Shown here: positions 22,984 through 35,150 of the stretch, one piece after another | How the letters are laid out: every line of letters starts with the position of its first letter | Position numbering within the stretch: position 1 is the first letter of the stretch | Assembly (NCBI RefSeq): GCF_018320785.1 | Contig: NC_054884.1 | Coordinates: forward strand, 25,545,667-25,609,666 | Length of the DNA: 64,000 nucleotides | Source: Cheilinus undulatus | Lineage: Eukaryota > Chordata > Actinopteri > Labriformes > Labridae | Reading direction: 5' to 3' | The notes under the pieces: model-generated | The model's input: only the letters and a program-made list of their open reading frames with translations | The model's database searches: none | What the model was told of the DNA's origin: nothing | Made by a program: the position numbers and the translations under genes

Positions 22984-23945
22984 GCCTGGGTTATAATTTG
23001 ATTTAATTGATTAATCATATTTGTAGGAGTTTTAGTTTAAAAAAAAAAGTGTATAAAAACTACATTTTCTTTTGAAATTCCTCTGCTGCTCCCCACGGGC
23101 TTTGCATGGTCAAGTACAGACAAACTAATTGGAAATGCCTTGTCAGAATGAGCGACATTTGAATCATTTGTGCAGAACTCGGTTTTCTCCCTCTTCTCAA
23201 AATGCATAAAAACTAAAGCTGAACAGTTTGGGGAAATAATCAAACTTTGATTATTTTCCAATATTGCTTTTGTGATTTGACATGCAATTGTTTTTTAAGT
23301 TCCTCATCTTGTGTATTTTTCAACAGACACATTCGTATGACTTAACATAATGCATGAATCAATATGAATTTTTATTTATTTACTTACCGATCAGAGTAGT
23401 AAATTCATTGATTTATCTAATTTAAAGCCTTGCAGCAATAATCATGAACACTAGGGCTGATTCATCATGTCAGAGCATCAAACTGTAATTATTGTGACTC
23501 ATATTGCAGACTGAATGTGAGTTGTATCGAATGGAATGGGTATTTTTATGCCCCATTCTAATTTCTCATTAAATTCTCATTTGAATTAAAATTTTTTTTT
23601 TACAAAAATACAAAAAGTAACTTTATTGCAATTAACTCTGGAGAAAAATGATGCTCCATTGTTTGCATGACATGAATAGCATAACATCTCTGCAGCAAAA
23701 AAAATTATGAAACTGCTTTTTGATACAAATTTCTGGTTAAAGAAGTATCACAACTTCTGCAGTTTGAAAATTGCAGTAGAACATATTGCAATCAGTTGCC
23801 CAGCCTCAATAAGTACACATATGCAGAAGAGCAGTGAAGAGGGCAGGTGATTTTCTGACTGTGTAACATTTCCCTCACAGACTATAGCTGGGCGACTGCT
23901 TAGTATATTTGCCAGACATTTTCTACACTTTCCATGCATGTTACA
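22984..23945 (+). repeat. Dispersed repeat C, copy 1 (direct)
   Basis: Blocks such as 'ttttttaagttcctca', 'tgtttgcatgacatg', 'agcataacatctctgca' and 'gaaaattgcagt' recur in the same order and orientation at 37080-37283 and 38485-38640. The first bases, 'ctaggcctgggttataattt', resemble the start of a common fish element (ctagggctgggcaat...). Non-coding and heavily diverged. Confidence 0.6.
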
Positions 23946-23999
23946 ATAGTAAACAGGAAAGAAAATTGATTTAAGTCATAAATCGGGTTTAGAATGAAA

Positions 24000-24868
24000 A
24001 GATTGTACTTTTTTCGCCCTAATCTTTAAAAGCAGGTGAATTGGCCAGATTCCATGTCCGTCAACAGGCAAAACAACCTTGCAAAGTTCTAATTTCAAAC
24101 GACTGTGCCTGGTCTGCCAAAAGACCTGAAGAATCAGCGTCATTTGAGGCGAATAAGGCGGTAGCTATGGACAGGGTTTAGCTGTACTGGAAGCCAACCA
24201 ATGGCTGCTGCCCATCAGTGTTTAGCTTATGTGTAGCGGTAGTTTTATTAGAACTGGACCACATTTGTTTGTCAAATAAAGAGCAAAGAATAGCACTGAA
24301 AAATTCCCATTGTGGAAAAGATGTTTCTGCTCTTCTACATGCTTTGGCATGAGTTTGCAATAGTTACAGGTGGGGTTTAGTTGTAGTGTAAGCCGGAGAG
24401 ACAATGGCTGCCACCAGCGTAGCAACTAGCTCATATGTAGCAATAGTATAGCAGCAATTTGATCAAATCTGGGTCCCATTTCTTTATTCAAACAAGAGCA
24501 AAGAGCCACACTGAAAGTTTTTCCAGGTGGTTGTCTAAGACTTTTTCGCCCTTCTCCTGACCAGCCTCGGCATGAGTTTGCTCCACCAACATGCTTCAGC
24601 GTTCATAAACTATGACAGTGCCTGTCTGTTAAACTCAGGTTACTACTGGAGCAGCACATGCCTACTAACTCATTCTGTCTTGTCACTCTGATTGGCCCAT
24701 AACATGTGTTTGTGTCTTTGTCCAATCGTCTTCCAAGAAATTTTAAAAAAGTCCTGCCCTTCCCAAGTGCTTTGAATGGGAGTTGTCCCACATGAATGTG
24801 AAATATATCCCTTGCAATAGATATATGAAACAGTCTATCTAGCATGTCAGGTTAATATTGCCCAGCCC
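24000..24868 (-). repeat. Dispersed repeat C, copy 2 (inverted) with internal duplication
   Basis: Two imperfect direct units of about 210 bases (roughly 24165-24370 and 24375-24590) share 'ggtttag.tgta', 'aatggctgc', 'aaagagcaaag' and 'ggcatgagtttgc'. Reverse-complemented, they match 38670-39060, where two units also occur. The right end, 'attgcccagccctac', is the mirror of the 'ctaggcctgggt' start of the neighbouring copy. This suggests two head-to-head copies of one element. Confidence 0.55.
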
Positions 24869-27750
24869 TACTACTGTCATATCTACAGTATTTATTGAAG
24901 TTCAGTACAAAGACTAATTTATGATCAGGCTTGTACTGAGGTTGTTAAGAATACAACACTCTCTAAACTTTTGTAGCAAACATTAGCAACACATTGCAAT
25001 GACATTTCTTCTTTTTTAAGTGTGAAATCTTACTTTGTGTACAATTTTTTGAATCTAAGCTATTACATCTCTGGGCTTATGAGACCTATTTAAGCTTAAG
25101 TATGAAAGTTGTGTAAAACATGAAGTGACTTTGGTGCTTCTCTTTGTGAGTATCAATGACTATCCATGGGAAAGTTGGGACAAAGGTCACAGGCCAACTG
25201 ACCACTGACATCATAATTTTGTCCAAACTGGGCCTCCCTAATAGTGGGAATTTATGTAGAAGGCGTAGGTCAGCCTTGCCCATCTCCCCCTTGGCTGCTG
25301 CTATTATTTGGCTCAGGTCCCAGTAAAGGGTGCAGATATGTCTGTTTAATCAGCTGGTAGGGGAAATGTGATCCATTTGGCATGGCACCAGACCCCGGCT
25401 AGCATGCACGACCCTTTTCCTCCTCATCACATCAAAAGACTGTGAAGCCCACTTCATTCATCTGCAGTTACTCCTCTAGTCTCCTGCTCATTTATGAAGG
25501 GGTGCTTATAGATCCAACCCACCCCCCTCTCCTTCCCTCCCTGGGTTGCCTTGACCGGGCTCTGTGTGCTGCCTCTGTTCCCCCAGTCACGGGGTTGGAG
25601 CTCCAGATGGGGAGGCTTTGTCTGGCCCCGGGTGTGCGGCACACACCATCATTAATCCTGCCCTCTGAGAGCCCGCAGAGGACCGTGGCAAATATTTGTG
25701 AACCGCCCAAGTGTAGCACCAGAAAGAAGAGGCCTGTGGGGGGCTTCTGAGGAGAGGTGTTGAATACTGAGGCTGCGGTGAATACGGAGAAGCGGTGCCA
25801 TGTGTTTACTGATGTCTGTCAGCCACCAGCGCTTGGGTTATGTGAGCCGCTTCGCTAATGGTCTGGGTGTTATGTCTCCTGTGCTGGATTACTCCCACAC
25901 CCTTCCCTGCCCTGGGACTGATTGAGTTCACACACGCACATACAGACGCAAACACACAAGTAACTGAGTCACATGGGTCTAATGTTTCAAGCAGAGAAGC
26001 CAAGAGCATTGACTCCACTGTCACTCCAACCTCATGCTCCTTTAAATCTCCCGTGGCCTTTGCCTTTCAGATATGCATGCATGCATGTGTTTATTCATTT
26101 TGCAGCTTTCCTCCCATTGTCATGAATAATGAAGGAGTAACCAGGTCAATGTGACCATGCAAAATTCAGCACAACACAGCTAGTATTACCAATGAGGTAA
26201 TCTACGGCGCAATGCAGTGTCCTTTAGGTCAATGCAATATCAATAAAAGAGACAGAGATAGGTTCATTCCCAGAGTCTGATAGAAGCTGCAAAGTATGCA
26301 CGTAAAGATGAGGTCAGTGATGAAGCATAAGGGAAAAAGGGGCCAAGAATGAAACCATAATGAAAAACTCAGTTAAGTCAGTTAATGATCTCAAAGTTTG
26401 GGGGATTATAGAAAAGACTAAACTAAAGCTGATTCATGGGTTTACTATTTGAAAGCAATAAATCAACCATTATGATCAATCTTACAAATAAACAATGAGA
26501 AAACATTTGATATTTGCTTGTTCTAGTGTCTCAAATGAGGAGAGTTTCAGCTTTCTCTTGGAAGACCTTTTAAGCTTAACATCTTTTGGCATGCTTTACA
26601 AAACAACAATCTGAAGAAATTACATCAGTTTCTAGCAACTGGCAATGAAATTATTTGTTAACCATAATAGATCAATAAAGACAGTACTTAATGTTAAGGT
26701 GTTTGTGGAGGGAGAGGCAGGGAGCCAAGCTGGTCATCATGCCAAGCTTCAAGGACTGGTAGACCATGTTGTCAGGAGGGCATGACCTGGCTATGGTGTT
26801 TTTATCATATTAAGGAAGCCGTTATCTTAACTACATAAAGTCGGCTCAAGTCATTGCAAACAAAAGAAGTATAGATTGTGTAATTATGGTTGCATGAGAA
26901 GAGGACAGCGGTAGCTTCAACTGGCTTGTTTCAGAGCCACGTTAACCTTAAGCTTTAATGCTATCACTGTAATTTGAAGCAGCAATCACGGATTTGTCTT
27001 GTTGTCTGAGTGTTTCACTCTAAGGTGGCATATCTTGCAAATGACTTGTACAGTCTTTAACTTTTTGGAGGCCAAAGCAAGTCCACATATCCTCTTTAAG
27101 GCAACAGTGCATGGATAGGTACGAGAAACTTCCCTGGCTTAGACCAGAATACTCACGCAATTTTGTTGTCTAAACAGAGGAGAAGAGGGAACAACTGAAT
27201 GCCTGCTGCCAACTAGTGGTTGAATTTATACCACAAAACTACTTTTATTAATCAATAAAATATCAATACAGCATTTTAGAATATCGATACAGTACCTCAA
27301 TGCAATATTTTAGTGCAGAAATATTTTCTACGACAAAATATGATACGAAACAACCAAACCTCATTCCACCAATAGGGATGCACTAGGCAACACTGTAAAA
27401 ACTTCTATTTATGAAGCAGAAACCCTGAACAAAACCAGGTTCAGTAGCCCTTTGGGGTCCACAATCACACAGGCGTGATTTTATAATCAATAGTTTTGTC
27501 ACATGACAGCATGAAAACAAAGCCACATTTTGCATTGCAATCACTTGGTGTAAAAAGCATGATCTTTAAGCTTTCTTTCAGTTTTTGTTCGATGTCAATG
27601 GGCCAAGTAAGAGAGGAAATATGATCATTTTAATTTGATCTAAAAATTAATGTCACATATTGGGTACAGTGGAACATCCTGTACAGGACTGGTACTGGTA
27701 TTTTTTCATAATTTCAGCATATTGTAATATTTTTTAATGAAAATATATTG
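24869..27750. other. Intron 6 sequence with a GC-richer block
   Basis: No exon is seen. About 25440-26060 is GC-richer, low in repeats and stands out from the AT-rich intron. Frames on both strands overlap there, without domains. About 27240-27360 holds 'tatcaatacag..atatcgatacag' text typical of decayed fish elements. Confidence 0.4.
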
Positions 27751-28287
27751 TTTAAAGGTGCATTGTGTAGAATTTGGAATTTTAGCTACATCTAATGTTC
27801 AGATTTTAGAATCAGCCGATCTGTTACCAAAACGTCACATCACTAAGTGACGAGAGCCTGTGAAGACCAAAAAGGATCGTGAGCCGGACATCATTTACAT
27901 CAGTGACAAGGTGAGGGTTTATTCATTCATTTTTGTAACCATTATTTTTATAGATTATAGGTCAGTCTTCTTCTCCACCTACCATCCAGGTAGCTTTCAG
28001 GACCGGCGGGCAGGTTCGTATTTAAAAATCGCATTTCGCTCTTTCTGTCCCCAAAACGTTGCCATAGACAACATGGCGGTTCGTTATGTCAGCCTCCGTG
28101 AGGGCGACCCGCGGTAATGTAAATTTAAAAAGCTTTTTTCTAATTTTGTAAAAAGAAAACGAAAGTTTAAAGGGGATGATTGTTCACTTATTTTAACATA
28201 CTTCACATAAATATATAGACATTATATCCCATTTACACCGTTTCTGTTTGGCGAAATGCAGCCACATTCTACACACTGTACCTTTAA
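27751..28287. mobile_element. MITE with TTTAAAGGT termini
   Basis: The left end, TTTAAAGGTGCATTGTGTAG, and the reverse complement of the right end, TTTAAAGGTACAGTGTGTAG, match in 18 of 20 positions, giving a 537-bp element. The interior has no transposase. It resembles the widespread fish MITE ending in TTTAAAGGTGCA. The superfamily is not certain. Confidence 0.8.
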
Positions 28288-30089
28288 ATAACAATTTTCT
28301 AAAATCCATTTTTGTGGGTTGTTGTGTTTTTGGAGGCCCTACCTAATACAGTCAATTAAACTTAAAAAAATATAGTTTTTATTTTATAAAGTCGAGGTAG
28401 TGCTGAAAAAGATTATACCAAACATGAGCATGGTATACATTTTCTGAGTGGTTTATTTCGTCAAAAGAAAATTAACAAAATGGCAAAATAGCCAGTGGAT
28501 ATCTAAGGGTTATCTGTCATGCCCACAATCATTTTGTGGGCATTTAACATTTGAGATACCAGTCTTACCACTCCACATCAGAGAAGTCAAACTTCCCTTT
28601 TAGGATAGACTTTAACTGGGATCACTATACTCAAACTAAAACATTCTCTTTCCAAAAGACAAAACATGCATGACATCAGGGAACAAGTAATCTAAATCAT
28701 CACAACATGTGCTTTCAAACAGGTACGTACTGTGCATATATAATCCCCTACAACAGCCAGGACATGACAGTGGATTAAACAGTAATGCAGACTGGGCACG
28801 AGAATATGGGTATCGTGTTTACGATGCTCGGGCAACATAAGATTAAAGTGGCTTAGAGAGTCATATGGATTCACATATAACATGATGCTTGTCTCTATAA
28901 AAGCTGTTAAAAAGGACAAGCCGTGCCTCCATCAAATGAAATTGGATCTAAATGAGGGTGTGCTTGTGTGTTAAAGTCAGAGAGCGATGAGGTTTGATGC
29001 AGAAATAAAAGAAAAGGTAGTTGACCGTGGGGTAAAAAGCTCAACAGCCTTCCTGTTGGTTAATGCTTAACAGTCCAGCACATACACAAAAGCACACGTG
29101 TGCACACTAGGAAGCAAAACTGTCACATACACCAGATTTCGATTTACACTTCTCTCTTAACCTCTCCACCTGTGCTGAGCGTGCATTTTGCTTGACACTG
29201 TGCAGATAAAGCAGATAAAGCAGACATGAGGGCAGAGATGAGAATGTTAAACCAACAATAAACAACATTCAAAGCTGTGTTTTGCTCTTGAAGCTAAGAC
29301 ACAGAGCAGTTTTTGGGAAACTTGACTCTCTTTTCCCAGCTGAGTTTCATCACACAGATACAGCTTGTTTTTGGAAACTTGAAATAACTTTGCCTGCTGT
29401 TGAAATCGTAGATCCTGAACCACTAGCTGCAGACAAAACACTATAATGTTGTCATGAAATAAGAGTATAAGGTAGTATTACCCTACTAAAGATGTTTTCT
29501 ACACTTCTATAATTGGCACCTGATTGTGGTGAAAGAGTCTGCAACTGGTAGTTTAATCGAAATTTTAAAATGAAAGCTAGCTGGATTTGAACACAGAAAT
29601 GTTGAAATAACTTGGCATGTTTTTTGTTTTAACTGGCTCATGCTCTACTGGTGCAGACACAAGATCATCATAGGGAAAAAAAAAACCCTTTAAACAAGCT
29701 TGAACTTGTAATCACCATCTGCTACAAAGACGCGTCCTTCTTTTAAATGTCAGACAAGGAAAACCAAACTCAACTACAGCCTGGTGTGGAAAGTTGACAC
29801 AGGAAAAATGCAGATTTAATGACAAATACGTGTTTAGTATAGATCTTATTTACTAATGATGGCCGACAGGTACCCTAAAAACTATCAGTTTTCTGAATTT
29901 AATAGTCGTTTAAGGGCCGGATTGGAAGCTTGGGGGGGGGGGGGGGGGGGCTGATATTTCCCCCGGGCTGCCAGTTGATTATCATTGCTCTAGATCAACA
30001 TACTGCTAAACTGCACTGTTCCTGCAAGATGCTATCAATGCTATCAGTTAGCTGTTGTTTTCCTTTGGCTTACAGAGCATTATGACAGC
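28288..30089. other. Intron 6 sequence, no gene
   Basis: AT-rich unique-looking sequence. It includes a run of nineteen G residues at 29932-29950, next to text ('ctgccagttgattatcattg') that looks like the end of an old dispersed repeat. Confidence 0.45.
29932..29950 (+). repeat. Poly-G run
   Basis: Nineteen consecutive G residues, the longest homopurine run of its kind in the window. Its true length is uncertain because such runs are prone to sequencing error. Confidence 0.85.
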
Positions 30090-30960
30090 ATGGCAGTATC
30101 CATTACCTCTGCAATTATCTTATCCTTATGGAGCTTCTGCAAACAACAGCTAAGCCGCAGAATTTGGCTGACCTTAGAAATGCATTTGGTCCCAGGAAAT
30201 GTCTAGTGGGGCCAAAGTTACTGGGGGTCGCCTGGGGATGGAATTCCGTCCTACGGGGTGATTGAAGTCGCTTCCAAAAAACATGAATGAGATATAGCAA
30301 CAAATCGTTCTCCTTTAGGATTTTCTGAGAAAGAGCAAAATTCATGGTTCCTTTAATTACATCAAGTCGTTCAGGTCCTGAGGCAGCAAAGAAACAGACC
30401 ATCACACTACCACCACCATTTTTGACTGTTGGTATCTTTATATGTAATCCAGTGTTAAGTTTTATGCAAGGTGTTATGGGATGCAAACTTTCTAAATAGT
30501 TTTGCCTTTGCCTCATCAGTCCACAGAATATTTGCCCAAAAGTCTTGGGGATCATTAAGATGTTTTTTGGCAAATGTAAGGCGAGCCTTTGTGTTCTGGT
30601 TTTGGCCTTGCAACTCCCTCATAGATGCCATTTTTGCCCAGTCTCTTTCTCATTGTTGGATAATAAGCACTGTCTTAACTGACCTATGACTTTCTTGAAG
30701 AGTTGTTGATGCACTTTTGGAGAAATTTTGGTGGGCTGGCCATTCATGGAAAGGTTCACTACTGTCCCAAGTTTTCTCCAGTAGTAGATAATGGCTCTCA
30801 CCATAGTTTGCTGGAGTCCCAAAGTCTAGAAATGGCTGTTTGTAAACCCTCTTCAGACTGATAGATGTCATAGATGAGAGATGTGTTGTTTTTTGAGATC
30901 TTATAGTCTAGGGTCAAGTAGCTTTGGATGTTATCTCCCTTGATAAATTAAATCATAATT
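30090..30960 (-). mobile_element. Tc1-like transposon relic (second lineage)
   Basis: On the - strand, 30871-30619 gives the DNA-binding part (TSISLKRVYKQPFLDFGTPA; LEKTWDSSEPFHEWPAHQNF). 30573-30115 gives the catalytic part (PKTFGQIFCGLMRQRQNYLE; KIPTVKNGGGSVMVCFFAAS; GPERLDVIKGTMNFALSQKI). The order and spacing match a Tc1-family transposase, but the parts lie in different frames. The text differs from the 4290-5095 lineage, so it entered separately. Confidence 0.8.
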
Positions 30961-33900
30961 TAAAAACTTTGTATTTACTTAGGTTATCTTTGTCTCATAT
31001 TAAAATTTCTTTGATGATCTGAAATATTTAAGTGTGACAAAAGGAAAAAAAAACAAATCAAGAAGCAGGCAAATTTAAGTTCAGTTTTTGTATATTTATG
31101 AAGTTGAGGGGTTTTATGTTTCCGTGATGCTATATCTCAATTAAATCCCCTGCTCCGAATAAAACTAAAGGCTGACACCCTGAGTATTCTGGAGTGGGAG
31201 CTGTCACATTTACAAGAGCTAGGACAACTCTAAAAGTAGAAGTCTACCTGAGAAGGATGGAAAAACACTAAAGCCAAGTCATTGTTTTAAAGTGCATTTT
31301 TCATACCAGACAAGTGAAGGCAGCATTAGCCAAAACATGTCCTTTTCACACTATAAAGCAGACTGTATAACCATAACCCGAAGGAGAACACGATAACTAT
31401 AGCCTTTATGTCCAGCCAAGCCTTGTGGGTGACATAAGATATGAACACAAGACAAAGCTTTTCCTCTCGCCCTGTGGGTGGGAAGGTTTGAAGCTGCTTG
31501 TGTGCTCTGCAGCTCTGTGACGCTGAAGGAGTCTCGGCCTTGGGGGTGAGAATGTGATCGCTGTTTGACTCTGTTATAAATAAAAAGGTCATGGGAGAGA
31601 TAGATGGTGTTTATGATCCTTAAAAAAATAGAGGAGAAGCTACTCTGTCATGATTTTAACATCATCTACTTCACCTCCACTTTTCCTTTCTTGTTCCTAT
31701 TCTACCTGGTATTTACAAACCGCAACAAGAAAAAGATTACTCCCCTGATATAAAACAGCTGCAACCCCTTACGAAAAACAGCCCAGCTTAACAGAGGAAA
31801 CCACCATGATACATGCATGTTATGGCAACAGACATGACAGATGCCGAGCACATCCTCTGCTCAGTTTGTGGCCGTGCAGCAGCCGTTATCACTTCACTAT
31901 ATGAAGGCTGCACAACACTGAGTCATGATCTGCAAACAGCTGCAGTATGGTTTCACACTTTACACAGATTAACGGTTCTTTCCAAGCGAGAAGGACACAA
32001 AGGGGATTCCCTGGTCGCAGCATGAAGAGCCACTTGATTTTCTTTTCCGTCCTGTTGCTCTCTGAAAATCTTTTGTTTGTTTATGTGTGACTGTGAGAAC
32101 GAAAGAGAATCCTGATCTGTCAAAACCACCCACTGGAAAGTTTCTGTCCTTCTCAACCTCAAAAATATCAAAGGCTAAACAACATGATGTTAACCAGAAA
32201 CCTTCATCTTTTTTCTAGTGAAGCTAAAGGCCTAGGGCTAGTGTGTAGCCTTTTTTTCAGATTTGTACTGAGATTTGACCACATTTGATGGAGGCCACTG
32301 ATTAATATTCATTTATCAAAACTTAAACAAGCGCCAAACTCTTGAAGCATAGTTAAGTTGATTTTCACGGATTAAGTGCTATAACTTTATTGGATTTATG
32401 AAAAGTTGCCATCAAGCCATTTCTACTGTTCACTTGTAGTTTTAGGCAAACTGTATCAACAGTTTATTATCTTAATTATCAATAAGATATTAATAGGTGT
32501 AAGAAAAACACAAGGTTTGTATTAAATTGGCTTTAAAGGACTACATTATCATCCAGTGTCCATCCCAGTGTGTGGTAACCAATAGCAGTCACATTTTAAG
32601 AAATTGCTTAAAACTTAGAAATAAATGAATAAATAAATAAAAACATAAATACTGGGGTTGTGGCGCTATAGAGTTAAGTGAGCTTACAAGACCACAGCTG
32701 CAGTTTAAGGCTAATTTAGCTCAGCTATAAGGTTGCATCATGGGAAATGTAGGCAGAGTTTGACAAGCAAGAATAATAATAAAAAAAAAGAAAAAAAAAA
32801 AAAAGAAATCCCTGCCTTGACTGCATTGATTTGGATACTAAAAAACAACTCCTTATAAAGCCAGCAGGTTGCAGCACATGATCTTTGAACTGCTTGTCAG
32901 AGATCTTATGAAAAAAGTTTGTTTTTGCCAACTCATCTAAGAATCCCATATGTATACGAAGTATACAAATTAATATTTCTGTGTTAAAAGGTCGTGACAA
33001 AGCTTTTCACTGTCATGCTCAATGCAGAGCTTCATGTGACCTGGATCTAACCACATCTTTTCATCAGTGTGTTATTATTATCTGTGCTGTCTCTGAAGAA
33101 TTGCTGAGTCTTTGTTGTGAGCATGTATGTCTGTTTCATGCAGTGTAGGAGTGTTTTGTTACCATATGGGACTGCTGAGTCACTTGCTTGTGCTACAGAT
33201 AATGAAAACACACATGTGCAACCATGCAAACACATCCACACAAAGAAGTGGGAGAAAACATGGCTCCAGAAGAAACCAGGCAGAGGCCCAAGTCCCCCCA
33301 GCCAAGCAGCCTGTCTTCTGGTAATTGCAAGAGGGATTGGATCCCCATTGAAGCAACTAAGGGTCTGTGTTCATGTATTTAAGAGGCAGTGCAATGTTTC
33401 AGCCTGCCATCTGTGAGCTTTAGCTCCGATTCTCTCCCACTCTCACTCCTTTTCTCTCTCTCTCTGTCTTTCAGGGGTGGAAAAGTACCGTCGAGGGGCT
33501 CAGTGGCCAAAGCCCAGCCGTCTCCTTTGTCTCACCGTGGGAGTCTGGTCTCACTTTGAAAAAAGCTCAGGTTAATTATTAATATCTCATTGACTTATAA
33601 CGCATGGCAGGCTTCAGAGGAGCCTGCAGGGCAGAGGAAGCTGTCACCCCAGGGAGGCGAGAGATGGTGGGCATCCAGTGGAGTGTCAAAAAGCTCTTTA
33701 ACCCCTTTGTGCAGTAACGGACACATCCACAAAGAATCTGCGCTGAAACGGTTGTGCTCTGCCACATTGTGATTTCATGACCTACTGATCAAAATCAAAG
33801 GTACAGGTTCAATTTAAAGAAGCTTCACCTTTCTCCCCTCAGTATAGCTTTGATGGACTATGGTTTATGAGAACAAAGCATAAAAATGATGACTAAGTTT

Positions 33901-34089
33901 AACCCCATATATGTTAGACATTCAAGGCACAATTTAAAGGAGTACTCTGATAACAATTTTTTGCCATTTGAGTGTCAAAAACTAAATTTCCTTGGGGTTT
34001 AGAGTTGTTGCAACTTGATCCATGCAGATGGTGGTGACCAAATTTTAGAATTATGTTATTAAAAGTCAGATTTCTGAATAAAATAAGCA
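30961..34089. other. Intron 6 sequence with one GC-richer block
   Basis: No coding exon of a known gene is seen. About 32775-32806 is A-rich simple sequence. About 33440-33770 is GC-richer and begins with a strong pyrimidine tract and AG (33474-33475) on the + strand, antisense to lhpp; it is described as a finding. The remainder is AT-rich. Confidence 0.4.
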
Positions 34090-34355
34090 ATATGTTAATT
34101 CTCCGCCAGTGGGCTCACGACCGAAACAATAACAAACGACATGACACGATACCCTTTTCTGCTTAACTCGTATCTGTTGCTTACTTCTTGTTTTGAACTG
34201 AGGACTCTGTTCAACAAAAACTCCACTCATAAGGTGTTTTTACTGAAAAGTAAACTAACCTCTTTTGTTTCATGGATGAATTTTAAGCGAGGACAGCTCT
34301 TTATAGTGGCCTTCCTGGTTTGCACTGTAAGTTGCTTGCAAAACATTCTGGGATC
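34090..34355 (+). repeat. Dispersed repeat D, copy 2
   Basis: It matches 10036-10265 in the same orientation over about 250 bases, with many substitutions. The ATG-initiated frame at 34141-34419 lies within it and is not considered a gene. Confidence 0.55.
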
Positions 34356-34825
34356 AGCTACAGCGAGACTTTTAACAGCTTTTCTCCCTCAATATGGGAA
34401 ATTCATCCACGAATCATAAACGGCGCTATACTGTTGTTGATGTTGAAAAGACTCATCAACTCAAAATAACAAGAACGCTGCAGAGGAGGCGGAGCTGAGC
34501 AGCATGTCTAGTCACAACTCAGAAATGTTTGGGCTATAATGTTGGGCAGGTTGGGGACTGGGGGATGGGAGTTGGAGCTACCATAAAAGCTGATGAGTAA
34601 GCTGCATTGTAATTTCATATTGCCAATTTTTTAATCTAAAAAGTTGGTTGTGGCTTAGACCTGTCATGACCACATGTGTACACACATGCAATTGAATATT
34701 CACCCCATCCATTGCTGGTGGATGCTTCACTTGTGTGTATCAAGATTTTCAAGTCGGTGAAAGTATCTATCATTTCTTTTAAACATGGGTTTGAAATCAC
34801 AGTCTAATGCTCTTTTAAACTGTAA

Positions 34826-35150
34826 TGACGCCTCCTGCCACTAGAAGCCACTGTAGCTTCAGTTAATGGCTGCTGCCTTCCTGTTTGAGCTTTGCCTAGC
34901 ACTTCAGCGGACATAAATATGAGAGGCTGAGCAGTCATGTAGTAGGAACAGCACGGTATGACAGTTTTTTAAGTAGAAAATGGAAAGAAAGTGGTATGCA
35001 GGCTGTCAAGGGTTGTCCTCATGTCAAACTCCTCAATCAAAGTGAAAAGAGGCCACACATCAAAGCATTATATTAATCTGCAAAGAGGAACGAAGGCTGG
35101 TGGAGCTAGCTGCTAATGTTAGCTACACTCTACAAAGAATGTCAGGTATG
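34826..35150 (+). repeat. Dispersed repeat B, copy 1
   Basis: It matches 37618-37950 inside the hAT element. Shared blocks, in order, are 'cctgccactaga', 'actgtagcttcagtt', 'gtagtaggaa', 'gtatgacagtttt', 'aaagtggtatg', 'gtgaaaagaggcca', 'atattaatctgcaaagagga' and 'gctagc'. No TAGGGATG terminus is present nearby, so this looks like an end-truncated relative of that hAT element. Confidence 0.75.
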
